Program-made: the position numbers and the translations under genes
The notes under the pieces: model-generated
Database searches by the model: none
The model's input: the letters and a program-made list of their open reading frames with translations, nothing else
What the model was told of the DNA's origin: nothing
Shown: positions 45,560 to 57,734 of the stretch, in pieces
Numbering within the stretch: position 1 is the first letter of the stretch
Layout: every line of letters begins with the position of its first letter
Assembly (NCBI GenBank): GCA_030704615.1
Contig: CM060733.1
Coordinates: 65,660,001-65,724,000 of the forward strand
Source of the DNA: Takakia lepidozioides
Lineage: Eukaryota > Streptophyta > Takakiopsida > Takakiales > Takakiaceae
Direction: 5' to 3'
DNA: 64,000 bases

Positions 45560-46720
45560 TATGCCTCAACTCGTCTCTGTTTCACTCAGCTCTGCTTATC
45601 ACCCCACATCACAAGAGTCTGGCAGCCATGGAAAAGCGCAAAGCTGTACCTGATGACATCATCAAAGCTGTAGTTGTTCCAAATGTCCTTCTGCACACTG
45701 CCCTGGCAGATCTGGCAAAGGGCATAGAGGTCCATGGCGACATCTTCAGAGCTGGAATTATACCAACTGTCATTCTGAACAATACCCTGGTGGACATGTA
45801 TGCAAAATGTGGGTGCATCAAGGATGCAAAGGGAGTGTTTGACGCTATGGTTGAACGAGATACGGGCTTGAAGATTCTGCTGCAGTTGTACCAAATGTCA
45901 TTCTATACACTGCCTTGGCAGATCTGGAAAAGGGCAATGAGATCCATGCTGGCGACATCTTCAGAGTTGGAATTGTCCCCACTGTCATTCTGAACAATAC
46001 CCTGGTGGATATGTATGCAAATTGCGGGCCCATCAAGGATGCAAAGAGAGTGTTTGACACTATGGCTGAACGAGATATGGTGTCGTGGAATGTGATGCTT
46101 GAAGGTTCTGCTGTAGCTGTACCAAACGTCATTTTGCACACTGCCCTGGCAGACCTAGAAATAGGCGATGAGGTCCATGGCGACATCTTCAGAGCTGGAA
46201 TTGTACCAGCTGTCATTCTGAACAATACCCTGGTGGACATGTATGCAAAATGTTTTGCTGTAGCTGTACCAAATGCGATTCCGCACACTGCCCTGGCAGA
46301 TCTGGAAAAGGGCAACGAGGTTCATGGCGACATCTTCAGAACTGGAATTGTACCAACTGTCATTCTGAACAATACCCTGGTGGACATGTATGCAAAAGGT
46401 GGGCTTGCTGACATCATCAAAGCTGGAGCTGTACCAAATGACATTCTGAACACTGCCCTGGCAGCTCGGGTAAAGGGCAAAGAAGTCCATGGCGACATCG
46501 TCAGAGCTGGAATTGTAATGAAAGAGAAAGAGCTGCAGCCGCAACAGCAGCAGACTATACTAGAGGTGGAGAGACAACCCTTATCAACATATCTGCCAAG
46601 TGTGTCATGTGCGGCAGCATGGTGGGTGCACGCCAAGTGCTTGACAAAATGCCTGAACGGGATGTGTTTATCTGGACTATAATGGTGGCAGCAGGTTTCA
46701 AGCATGGTTTTTGGAGGGAG
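45560..46720 (+). pseudogene. PPR array of shortened, repeated units
   Basis: Four or five copies of a unit with Ala-Leu-Ala-Asp-Leu, Val-His-Gly-Asp-Ile-Phe-Arg, Leu-Asn-Asn-Thr-Leu-Val-Asp-Met-Tyr-Ala and, in two copies, Lys-Asp-Ala-Lys...Val-Phe-Asp follow in tandem. Each contains only about one and a half PPR motifs. From 45915 to 46682 one frame stays open across three copies. Joints inside units and the irregular spacing indicate rearrangement and not a natural PPR tract. Confidence 0.65.
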
Positions 46721-46739
46721 GCCTTAGAGATTTACGTGC

Positions 46740-48460
46740 ACACAAACAAGGAGTAACACACAACAAAGTCACATTGGCTTGCGTTCAGACTGGTAGCCAC
46801 AGCAAAGGGCAAAGAGGCCCACGATGACATTATTGGCGCTGTAAGTGCAACAGATGTTATTCTGGAGTCTATCCTCGTTAATATGTATGCAAAGTGTGGG
46901 ATTGTAAGCACTGCTCGTCAAGACTCTTACAGGATGGCTGAACGAAATGTATTCTCTTGGAACGCAATGGCTGCAGCGTATGATCAGCATGGGTGTGGTA
47001 GGGAGGCTTCTGAGACTGTGAACAGTTGATACTGGACGGGGTAGGAAGCATTGTGGTTGTTTGTCAGTTGACAATATGGTGCAACACGATGCGCTTTTGG
47101 AACGCCATGATTGCAGGACATTCTCAGTGTGATTGTGATAGGGAAGCTCTTGAGATCTATGAACAACTGATGCCAGAAGGGGTCATGCCGGACAGGCTCA
47201 TGTTCAACTGCAGTCTCAATGCGTGTGACAGCCCCCAAGTCCTGGCAAGGGGTAATGAGGCCCATGCCACTGTCATCAAAGCTGGACTTCCACCAGATAT
47301 TACTCCACTTGTCGAAGGACAGGCCATTCTTCTATTTCCAAATGTTTTTGTTCCCATGTTTTTGGGTAACGGTGGCTGCAACCTCTTATGGCAGAATCGT
47401 ACCAAGACTGGCCACACCATGGACAATGCCAGAAGGCTGCTACTTCTTGTCAACACAAACCCCCACCGTGCCCAGCTACTCTACCCTCTGGTGTATGGTC
47501 TCCCTCCGCAGGCAGGAACTGTTGACCTGCCCTGATGCCCTTAGCTGGTGTCACATTGTGGTTGGCGCCCTCGAGTCATTCGGTACAGCTGCTAAGGAAG
47601 CCATCCTGGAGCCCCCGATGTGTCAGCATGAGCACTCTCACATTATCCAAACTGGATTCAACCCCAACGTTTTTCTGCTCAACACCCTGGTCAGCATGTA
47701 TGTTAAAGGTGGGAGTATCATGGATGCACACCAAGCCTTCAAAAAAATGCCTGAACGAGATCTGGTTACGTGGAACATAATAATGGCAGGATTTACCAAG
47801 CATGGGTGTGGTGAGAATGATTTGGAGACATATGGGCAGATGATGCGGGCAGGGGTGAAGGCCAACCACATCACATCTGTTTGCGTTTGCAAAGCATGTG
47901 CGAGCCTGGTAGCCCTGACATGGCATGTGCGAGCCTGGCAGCCCTGGCATGTGAGGACACTGTGAGGCTTGGCAACTGAAAGAGGCTCTACGGATTTTGA
48001 GCGAAGGAGGCATTTCTGCAGATTCACATACTTATGTTTGTCTCTTGCATAAGTGCATCAAGATGCCAGGCCTTGAAGCTGGAAAGCATGAGCACTCTCA
48101 CATTATCCAAACTAGATTCAATCCCAACGTTTTTCTGCTCAACACCCTGGTCAGCATGTATGTTAAATGTGGGAGTATCATGGATGCACACTAAGCCTTC
48201 AAAAAAATGCCTGAACGAGATCTGGTTACGTGGAACATAATAATGGCAGGATTTACCAAGCATGGGTGTGGTGAGCATGCTTTGGAGACAGATGGGCAGA
48301 TGATGCGGGCAGGGGTGAAGGCCAACCACATCACATCTGTTTGCATTTGCAATGCATGTGCAAGCCTGGCAGCCCTGATAAAGGGCAAGGAGGTCCATGT
48401 TAACATCATCAAAGCTGGCTATACGTCTCTGGGGCTGCTCCCTTCTTTCTTTCTAGTCAA
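46740..48460 (+). pseudogene. PPR fragments with a 460-bp-spaced duplication
   Basis: PPR words (Trp-Asn-Ala-Met-Ile-Ala-Gly, Val-Met-Pro-Asp-Arg, Ile-Lys-Ala-Gly-Leu-Pro-Pro-Asp) appear in several frames. Bases 47625-47920 recur at 48085-48380, 460 bp further on, almost identical (one copy has TAA where the other has CAA). Both encode Leu-Leu-Asn-Thr-Leu-Val-Ser-Met-Tyr-Val-Lys and Arg-Asp-Leu-Val-Thr-Trp-Asn. The stretch ends at about 48460 where CT-rich sequence starts. Confidence 0.65.
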
Positions 48461-48482
48461 TTGACCTCTGAATCCATATAAG

Positions 48483-50165
48483 ATGAGTTCTCTCCCTGAT
48501 TTGCAGTTGATGTGCTATGGACTACTCACTAATCACATGTGGCGTTCCAACCTCCTGCAGGCGCAATTGCATACAACTTGTGGACTCTCTGAAGATAAGG
48601 GCAGGGACTCCATGCTAACAGCTTCCTACCATCTGCTGTACAATGTGTCAGAGCTCAGTCTCCCAGACATAAGGCCTGGTAATTTAACTCGAGAAAAGTA
48701 CAACTTTCAAGCAGGTATTCACCACGCTGCTTTTATATGCTCTTCTCTACAGCCTGCCATCTACTCTAGAACTCTTTACACTTTGCTACGCGTACCTGAT
48801 TCTAGATCACGTCCTCCCCCTCCTAAGTATATGCTGCCCTCATACCAGAGGACTATGTGCTCTCCAACTTTTGTTTTCTGCCATCTCAGTGCCAGACAGT
48901 ATCTGGGTCGTTTGCAAATATTTTTCCCTAGATGTAACACTCGAACATATCAGGATTCAATTCCAAGCTTACACTCTGCACAAAGTGCTCCCTGTACTAA
49001 CCCACGATACTCTTTCTCATGTTATCTACCACGTGATGATCACTTATCATATTACATTTCTCTTATACATGACACTGGAAACCACTGGCTCCTTGTGAAA
49101 CAAATACAGTCACACTCATGGTTCTTTACCCAAGTATTATTACACAGCGATCTCCCCAATCTTAAGACTATTTCTCGAACGATTGCCACTCAGTACACTA
49201 CCACTCTCTTTCACAAGATATTCGGAGCTACTGGCTACCTTGGGAAAATGCTACCTTGGGAAAATGCTACCTTGGGAAAATGCTACCTTGGGAAATTGTT
49301 ACCTTGGGAAAATGTTATCTTGGGAAAATGGTACCTTGGAAAAATGTTACCTTGGGAAAATGCTACCTTGTGGAAATGCTACCTTGCAAAAATGCTACCT
49401 TGGGAAAATGTTACCTCGGGAAACTGTTACCTCGAGCTCTTTCGGGTCTACTGGTTACCATGGGAAGGTCCTCCTCCCTACCTTTGCTATACAATGCACC
49501 CCACCTGCTGGGGTTCCTGCATTCCTCCTTCACAAGTTTATTTTATCTACTGGCTCCCTGAGCCATACTCAATTTCACATCCACATTTCTCTCCCCAAGT
49601 CATGATTTTACATAGCGACCCACACAATTTCTATCCAGCTTATAATACATACGACATACGTATCTGTTTGATCTACTGGCTCCTTGAGCCATACTCAATT
49701 TCACATCCATATTCCTCTCTAGTCATGATTTTACATAGCGACCCATGCAATTTCTCTCCAGCTCATAATACGTATGACATACGTATTTGTTTTTACTTAC
49801 CAATACACTTCCCACAACATATACCCCACCCACAATATGCCGACCCATGCAATTTCTCTCCAGCTCATAATACAGACAACATATGTATCTGTTTTTGCTC
49901 ACCAGGGTACCACCCACGAAATATACCCCACCCACAATATGTCAACTTCCCCCAATCCACTCTACGCTATGCACCGGTCACTACCATCACACTACGTACC
50001 CACTACATAATTATTTCTCACCTGCCAGTATATCACCCATCATCACTGCCATCATCCAAACCCCCGCGATCCGTCATCCATCCACAACATTTATATACAT
50101 ACCTATGCCCACCCACCAGACCCATCAGACCAGGTAGGATGGGAGTATTGCAAGTGTTGTGGTGA
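48483..50165 (+). other. Long open frame of low-complexity CT-rich sequence
   Basis: A 560-codon frame is open, but the composition (many Pro, His, Tyr, Ser, Cys), a central tandem repeat of 16 bp, and repeated blocks around 49560-49930 suggest that it is open because of its base bias. A second open frame of the same style follows at 50159-50638. I see no known domain. Coding is possible but not supported. Confidence 0.3.
49234..49436. repeat. 16-bp tandem repeat GCTACCTTGGGAAAAT
   Basis: About twelve to thirteen units, the first four nearly perfect and the later ones with substitutions (for example GTTACCTCGGGAAACT). Since 16 is not a multiple of 3, three units encode 16 residues in rotation. 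Confidence 0.95.
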
Positions 50166-50639
50166 GGGACTCAATATTCACTAGCAGCTCCAACCCATGC
50201 TCTGCTCGTCAGCTCTTTGATCATATAGACCCTCTACCACCTACCAGCCCTCAAGCTCTTAAAATCCTCTCCCATATATATCAACCATACCGCTTAACCC
50301 ACAGTCCGCATGGTAGAAACCCCATACACTTAGGGAGATCTAAACACTACCACCCCACGCCCTACATGCTCGGATATGTCCGTATACCATATCCCGCTCC
50401 ACTGTACCACCCAACTCACACCCGCCACCTAGCACACTCCTATAATCGCTACATGCTCACCCCTCATCATATCCCCCGCACTCACACTCCTCTCACCCAT
50501 AACCGACATCTCATCCAATTACAGATCCCTTCATCCGCATCTCTGCCCGAACTCATTCATCCGAATATGTCGCTCACTTATCCTATTTCCCCCACTCTAA
50601 TTAAATCTATATTCCCCACCCACCATACACTCTTATGAA

Positions 50640-51400
50640 ATTTTTACCAACCCCATCATATGAGCTCCCGCACAACAAACCCCTTCCATGGCCACCGAAC
50701 GAATCCACACACTAATCTAAACTCAAAAAAATCCCCCCCACACACACAAGCAACCAGCTCCACTCGTACCCACTATGCTACCACCAAATCCATCCCCCTC
50801 ATACACCTTTTTAACAACTACCCCCCACGCACCCCTACCCCCGTTCCCTCAAAATCCAACTTATAACCCACTGCCCACATGGAGATATCACCAGAAACCT
50901 CTCGCATCTAAACATTCCTCTCACCATCCACCGTCCCACTTTTCTCTTCCATTTTTGGAGGTTTTTCGTAACGTTATAGAGCACCAAATTTTCATTGAAT
51001 CTTGTCATTTGTCATAGATTTTATTTTCCCCTTTCCTCATTTTAACCTCTCTGGTTTTTTCTTCCTTTTTGTCCTATGAGCACTATGTGTATTCCGCGGT
51101 CGTTATAATACCATTTCTTTCCAAATCTCATAGGGGGTACTTTTTAGCTATTTCACTGCTATTTCGGATGGGCAGCGTAAGTTCCTCTTCTTGGCACATT
51201 TTCCTCTTGGTGATGATCCAAATGTCTTCTCCCTTCGTTTTTGCGCTACTCTTTTCCTTTGTTTTGGATTGACATGCACTTACCTTTTTTATAGTTTACT
51301 TAGTATGTATCTTAATACCAAATTCCAAGGACAAGCCCTACTACACACACTAAGTTCTAGCGAGTGTGAGTCTTCTATATTTGTTTGTCCATTTCTTCCT
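50640..51400. other. Non-coding CT-rich to AT-rich stretch
   Basis: I see no conserved gene. Short open frames are low-complexity. Confidence 0.4.
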
Positions 51401-51765
51401 TAAACCCACACCATAAAACCTTAACCTAATACCTAAACCTTTTGCCCTTACCCTAAACCCTAAGCCTTTACCCTTACCCTTCCCATTTTCCCTAAACCTA
51501 AGACCCTTATGGTTATTCAAATGTCTTCTCTCCTCATTTTGTCGCTCTCTTTTTCCTTTGTTTTGGATTGACATGGACTTTTATAGTTTGCTTGTCCGAT
51601 GCAATGACTCTTCCATAATATTTGTTTTTCCACTTTTATTTTATTTTCGACCATACTAACAACAGTAAGTTCGAGACTTCAATATTTGTTTGTCCATTTG
51701 TACCTTAAACCCTTGCCCTAAACCCTTGCCTTAAACCCAAAACCTTTATCCTTACCCTTAATTTG
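51400..51765. repeat. Degenerate telomere-like repeats (CCCTAAA family)
   Basis: Blocks at about 51400-51510 and 51700-51765 contain CCCTAAACCCTAAG, CCTTACCCTTACC and CCTTGCCCTAAACCC, variants of the Arabidopsis-type telomere repeat. The blocks are separated by a roughly duplicated segment (TTTTGTCGCTCTC...TGGATTGACATG also at about 51235-51275). Confidence 0.7.
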
Positions 51766-51789
51766 GGATAGGGGGGGTACATCCATAGT

Positions 51790-52790
51790 ATAAACCTGAA
51801 TATTCAGTGGTGCTGTTAGTATAAATATTACCAATGAGTTGTATGGCGTCAATTGGGTAACCAAGGTGTAAGTAGTCGTGCATGATCCAAAGATCCAAAG
51901 GCATTCTTAAAGTCAATGTATAGGAGGTAGATATCATCTTTAGTGAGTTTGGCGTCTTTTAATGCAGATAAAATATATTGTATTATGTGTTGCAGGTGGC
52001 GCGAAAGCCTTCTTGGGGGTCGCTGAGAATGCGGTGTTGCTCACCGTAGTTTGAGAGCATCGTGGTTAATGTGCTAGTGAAAAGTTTATAGATAGTGTTC
52101 GCAAGAGCTATAGGCCTGTAGTTGCTGAGATTTGGGGGATCGCCTTTCTTAAATAAGAGAATTGTACGGATATGTTTCTATGTGGGGGAATACGATGAAG
52201 ACGGTAACAGAGTTGGAAGAATTTAAAGAGAAGGGTGTGAAATTGGGGGTCTAATGCTTGAAGTATGGCGTTGGGGATAAGATCTGGACCAGGGGCCTTT
52301 GCTTTGGAGAGGGCTTTTAGGCAAGAATCGTATAGGTCCTTTGTAAAGGAGCTAAGGATACGGTCGTTGGGAGAGCCTTGTTTATCGAGGGAGAAACCAT
52401 CAAGGTCGTGCCAAGGGTAGTGTTTGACTTTACACATGTAATTGGGATTGTGTATGCTGGGGTGGAGGCAGTTCACGACGGTGGGTATGTGAGAGGAAGA
52501 GGCTTGGATCCAGATTTCATTTTTGATGTCTTCAGGGTTGGTTAACAGGTGGCCAAGTAGGTGTCTGAGGCAGTCTATGGGAGGGTTAAGCGCGGGGTTG
52601 AAGATGGCTTTGTGGGTTCTTTTGGGGTGGTCATGTAATAGTTGCCCAAAAGAAGAGATAAATTTCTTATGATTGGCAGTGGCTTTTTGTTTTGTTATAG
52701 TATAGGCGGCTTTTTTGGCATCACTGCCTAACTTGGATAAGGAGGCAATCCAAGTAGGGAGAGTGGATGAGAAGAAAGAAAATCAAAGCA
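51790..52790 (-). mobile_element. LINE reverse transcriptase fragment
   Basis: On the minus strand, 52476-52108 has Lys-Ala-Pro-Gly-Pro-Asp-Leu-Ile-Pro-Asn-Ala, and after frame changes an Ile-Ala-Leu-Ala-Asn-Thr-Ile-Tyr-Lys block and Asp-Phe-Lys-Asn-Ala-Phe-Gly-Ser follow (to about 51890). Upstream (52790-52480) is the helical linker of the same element. The Tyr-x-Asp-Asp part is missing. The element type differs from the LINE at 28-32 kb. Confidence 0.7.
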
Positions 52791-53328
52791 AAAAATTTAA
52801 AGGATGAGAAATGAAATGAAATGAAAAATGGTGCTTTATAACGTCCACGGAAAGGTCATAGAGAGGTTAGGGGAGAAAATGGAGGAAATTTACCTGAGAG
52901 ATGAAACTTCAGAAGAGGCAAATTGAAAACTTAGATAACAAGAGTGATTGGGTAAGGGTCCTCTTAGTGGAAGACTTCAGTGAGAGACAAGTTGGTTCTG
53001 CGGAACCAAATACAATCATTGAAAGAAGGACTAGAATTGGCAATTTTGTTTTCTGCAAAGAAAAATATTTTTATACGGAACTTAAAGTGGAATTGTGGTC
53101 CTGCCAGCCTCTTATGTTTTCGTGAACTGTATGTTTATTTGGCCAGACGCCCCCACACAGGTTTTTTTCCATTGAACAGTATGTGTACCCGGCCAGGGTC
53201 CACCACAGACGGATCAATAACCTCGAACGTCCACTGGACATTCGAGGTTGAGCGCAACAACAAAAGACTACAAAAAGAAGCCCCCGACGAAACCGACAAG
53301 TGCCATGAAGAGAAAGAGAAATTTATTT
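52791..53328. other. Spacer without a recognised gene
   Basis: Only short ORFs, none with a motif I know. It borders the 3' end of the DUF7869-type gene. Confidence 0.4.
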
Positions 53329-53849
53329 TTAAATCAAAGTACCGGAATTGACCTCAATATTTTGTTCTTGGACAACAACTCTTTCGCAAGAGTCACTTTC
53401 AGATTGAAGATTCACCTCCTCTAAATTTGCGCGTGCCTTCACTGCTTCCGCAACGGTGATTTTCTTGGTGCTATTCCTTGTCATATTCCTCCTTGGCGGC
53501 ATTGTCCACATGACGGAGTTCACGTGGATCCATTATGGAGGATCTGCGGAGTTATACTCCCAGAGTTTGGACCAGCAGTCCCTGTACCTCTCCAAGTCTG
53601 ATGGGATACCTCTTTTTTTCGGTCTCCACCACTCCACCCTGACCTTCTTAAAATTAGGATCCTCCCTTTCACGGACCACACCAGATATTGTCATCCCCAT
53701 CCAGACCGGGAATGTCACTGGGTCATGAGGTCGAACCAGCACAAAAAACCCTTCCTCAATATCCTTGAAATGATTCAATAGAATTCTCGGACGTTCACAC
53801 CTTGGGCCACAGTAAGGTTCTGGAATTTCATCCTCTTCTGCCATATCAT
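53329..53849 (-). pseudogene. 3' part of a DUF7869-type transposon gene, cut off by a CACTA insertion
   Basis: The minus strand continues the gene that lies at 59330-58453. Removing the CACTA element and one CAT copy joins both parts in one frame (Asp-Asp-Met-Ala-Glu-Glu at the joint). Landmarks are Cys-Gly-Pro-Arg-Cys, Trp-Trp-Arg-Pro-Lys-Lys and Trp-Glu-Tyr, then, after a stop at 53533, a basic Ser/Thr-rich tail ending at 53329. I cannot name the function of this C-terminal part. Confidence 0.55.
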
Positions 53850-53879
53850 CACTACAACAAATGAGCGTTTTTATGACTG
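53850..53879 (+). repeat. CACTA left terminal inverted repeat
   Basis: CACTACAACAAATGAGCGTT followed by TTTATGACT. Pairs with 58423-58452, differing at positions 9, 11 and 24. Confidence 0.9.
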
Positions 53880-54659
53880 CACATATGATTATTTTTTCAG
53901 TCCTATATGCGTTCATGACTACATCACTCTGTAGTGAAAAAAGCCTTGTCATAGCGACTAGTCTTTAGGACTGCATTTTGCAAGTCATAGCCGTGACTGC
54001 ATGCGTGGCACCTAGAGTCATGCATAAGAGAGTGATGTAGTTACAACTCTATGACTTACATGCGACTAACTATATGACTACATTGTCTGATGAGCGTTGC
54101 CTACATGGAGAGGCTTTAGAGGAACACGTGCACCACTGCGCAAGCAACACGTCACGACACCTGTTGCACTTCAGATGTGACATGTGGCACTTAGACATAA
54201 TATATGACTAGCATATATGGCAGGGTTTATGCCACGTGTCATCAAGAATGTCTCTGAAAATAATTTAATAGTTATATTTGTAATTTTAAATTCTTAAATT
54301 TATATTTTATTTTTGAAAATAGGGGATAGCAGCTAGGAAAATTTTATTAAATGGTATTATTGTTTAATTTAATAATGTTATATAAAATAAAAATAGATTA
54401 AATGATTTAAATTCTTCATTACACGGTGAAATTCTGATATAAAAAGAGAATGGACCCCTCTTGCATACTAGCAGCCACAAGGACATTCAAAATAGACAAG
54501 TTCAGGGGAATACACGCCGTGTAAATTATATTACAAAAATCCAAATGAGACCAATGTCCCAATGGACACCTCAAAGGCCACAAGGTCCAAAAATCCACGC
54601 CTGAAAAGGTCCAGTAAGCAAAAAATAAGCAAGCCCACACATGGGCTGAATTGTTGTAA

Positions 54660-55500
54660 TACTAGTTTGTTCTAGTGCTACTAGAATCAAGGACCCTGAA
54701 GCGGGCAGAAGGGAAGACCCAGGCCCTGTCGGGGTTCAGCTGGCAGAAAAACAAGCTGCTGACAGCAACAACATGGAAGCAGAGTGGATACAAGTTGATT
54801 TTGACAAACCTGAGTCCATCAGACAAGGCATCAGAAGTCCCAAACAAAGAACACTGTGCAATATCTGTAATAACATGAGACACAGTCGTCACGTCACACG
54901 CTAACCCAACATGGGTCTTGGCAAACTTTCAGCAAAGCTGAATCAATCACAGAAGCAAAAAAAGGGGCAGGACCTCAAGGGAAGATGTATGGAGTACCTT
55001 TTGCAGTGATCAATGAGTACGTGGAAGGAGGAGAAGCTTACCCACTGCCAAGCACGGAGTACATGATGCAACCAACAGCACAAGTATCATGTCAATTCAC
55101 TCATAATGAGCTGGAGGCACTGGATGAGTTGGACGAGATATACCATATAAGTGATCACACTCCAATAAGACTACAACAACACCCCACATCAACATGTTGA
55201 CACGGGGAAGTGCAAAGAAGGCCAAAATAGGGGATGGGATGCCTATTCTGCAAAAATCCAGCCAAGACATCAAGGATTTAGGGCAAAAACATGGATTTGG
55301 TGAAGAAGAATGCATTGGCATGGACAACATCTACGGCTCAGCAGGGTTTGAGCGCCAACCAGAGATATTCATGGGAGAGGGTGACAAAAGTGAGGAAGAA
55401 GCCAAACTTATATTTTCCTCATTGTAGCATCCAACTGATGTCCCAGTTTTTTGTCCCTCACTGCTGGGGATTTAACAGATTGTTTAACTATCTGACAAAA
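54660..55500 (+). other. Unassigned segment inside the CACTA, open in patches
   Basis: Plus-strand patches at 54675-54878, 54985-55200 and 55194-55427 have a composition like coding sequence (Asp/Glu-rich, Glu-Leu-Glu-Ala-Leu-Asp-Glu-Leu-Asp-Glu near 55110), separated by stops. They could be a second captured host fragment or a relic of an element gene. I recognise no family. Confidence 0.3.
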
Positions 55501-55649
55501 TAATTTATGTAAGAGGTCACCTCAATATCAAGCAACTTTGTGTGCCATGCATTTATGGGGTTGGATTACTATCCATTATTGCAGGGGGAGCCATCAGAAA
55601 CATTTAAGAATAAGACAAGTGGCTAGCCACGCTGGTTGTCTGCCCAGAC

Positions 55650-57734
55650 AAACCTCAAGCTGGCGGAGAGTGTTTGGTGAAAGGCTCATCTCATTCTGCC
55701 CAGCAAAAGGACGAAATGAAGCCCCCAAGCATAGGACTTTCTCGAGTCCAAACTGTTTAAGGTAGCGCAAAGCGAGTGCCAATGCTTGCACAACTATGTC
55801 TGGCATTGCCATCACTGCTTGCATCCCAAGAACATCCATCCAGTTACAAATGCAAGCAGGGAGGGCAGGAGGCACATATCAGAGGAAGACATGGAGAGGA
55901 TTTATTGTGCCCAGCTCACCTGCAAGCCTTCATCCACCTTCTCCTCTTTGGGGGACATTTCTCCCTCTGAAGCAGTGCCTACCACACTTGAGTTTTGATT
56001 GGACTGGCTTCCATAAAAAGCGACCACCTCAGCAACAGCTCCCCCGTCTTTGAAGCAATCACGTGGCATGCGTTCAACACGAACCTCTGAGGCAGTCCCT
56101 GCAAATTCCATCAAAAGCTACACCCACAAATGCACTTAAGAACATCAACAAACTTCTTCTTACTGCCCTGCACAAGCTCCCAAATCCCTTATACACAAAA
56201 CCACAAAAGAGTAGGAATAATTGCAACAGCAACGCGGTATACCCACCTTTTCAGTTGCTGAAGCCAGAGGTGTTGCAAGGAAGAGCTCAGCTGGGGAACA
56301 TGTCAGCAACCGTGCCTCCAGCTCAGTACGCATCACCGTGTCCTTAAAATCTCCATACATAACATCCCCTGTTGCAGTCTCTACAGCCACAACCCCAAAC
56401 CGTGTATCAAAACTGCTTGCTTTTCTGTCTCCTTTTAACCCAAATCGCCCCCCCTCTTCAGCAGCAGCCATCTCACCCATTCTTCCGGGCAGTCCGACAC
56501 GTGCCTTGTTAGGGCTCCAGCCATGCAATAATGGCTGTTCTGCAATGCACATGAGATAGGTACTCAAGCGCCCAACCCTTCCCTGTGTCTCTCCTCCTAG
56601 ATCTTCAACAGCCTCAAGCGTTGCCCGGGTGTAGAGGGCCGAGAGATTACGGGTGAAAGGCCCAGTTTTGTTTGCCCCGTGTGCTTTGATTGCTTCTGTC
56701 TCTGTTTGTCTGACAACCCCAACTTTATACCCAGATTCCACAAGGCGCCGCACATGCACATGAAGTCTGAAAGTGGGAATGCTTGCTGTGAGAAAGTTGT
56801 GGTCATAGTGGGCAAAGATGCCCAGCACATGCGCGGCTGTCTCTGCATCACCTCCAAAGAACCGAAACTTATAGCCCACTTCAATTAGCAGCACCACATC
56901 TGGGTACCTACATCACCCAATGAAACAGTCTGTCTCAGTATTTGTCCATGGGTCTATTTATTCCATGGTCATTCACAAAACTGCAAAGTGGGCCAACGAT
57001 ATGGAACAGATATTCTCTCTTTAAAGTAACTGCAAGTTCAAAGGGCAATAAAACACTCCTCAAATATGAACTTGGCTAGAGAGTCCCAGAGGAATGTTCT
57101 AGCTATTAGGAAGAGGGTATGTACCTGGCCTTGAGTTCCACCACTTGCTGCTCAAGAGGGGTGTAAGTCACTTTTCCCAAGGACGGCTTTCCATACCAGG
57201 CCTCCTGCACCACACCATTCTGGTCGCTACGGGCCAATAACTTTTCAAAGAACTTCTTGTGCCGGACTGGATTAGAAGCAAGGACGGAGACCTGATTGAT
57301 ACTCTGAACTGAGGGTTTCTTGCGTACTCTGACTGGGTTGGCAGAAATCTGCAGGGACATATCTGGTTCTCCTTAAGGACATTGAGGGAGTCAAAGGTAT
57401 CTCCTCCTGGCTTGTGAAGTCTGGTTTCCAGCTCCTTAGAAGCTTTGTCCAGTACATTACAGTTGCTGACTCCAGTGTCCACCTCTCTCTGCTCCTTGAC
57501 TATGTTGTTGAAGTCACATGGATTGGGCTGTGACAATAGCTCGCTATTAGTTTTCGAGTTCTTAATATCCTCAGTTCCTGTACCCTGAGTAGCTCCATCA
57601 GACAGAGGTCTGTTGGAAAGAGTACGTTTCTTGTGACATGGAATAGCTGTTGAATCGACGTCACCCTCCCTCCCACCTGCAACATACTTGATGGTCAAGA
57701 TACACAAATTTAATTGTTCCTGCTTTCCAAGCAT
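55650..57734 (-). pseudogene. MSH3: Captured fragment of DNA mismatch-repair gene MSH3
   Basis: Minus-strand exon pieces with GT-AG introns: about 57734-57125, 56907-56247, 56117-55920 and about 55825-55650. The first has the pre-MutS linker and Thr-Tyr-Thr-Pro-Leu-Glu-Gln-Gln-Val. Its last Arg codon is split AG|G, joining in frame to Tyr-Pro-Asp-Val-Val-Leu-Leu-Ile-Glu-Val-Gly-Tyr-Lys-Phe. The second covers MutS domain I (mismatch-binding Phe-Arg-Phe-Phe-Gly; Asp-His-Asn-Phe-Leu-Thr-Ala) and the start of domain II. The third has Val-Arg-Val-Glu-Arg. The fourth has Leu-Lys-Gln-Phe-Gly-Leu-Glu-Lys-Val-Leu and Asn-Thr-Leu-Arg-Gln-Leu-Glu, the entry to domain III. The clamp, lever and ATPase are absent, and a frameshift lies near 57361. 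It looks like genomic (intron-containing) capture by the CACTA. Confidence 0.85.

Noticed and set aside
49234-49436. Regular 16-bp units resembling a CRISPR array
   Set aside because: The units are directly adjacent without spacers, and the DNA is clearly eukaryotic.
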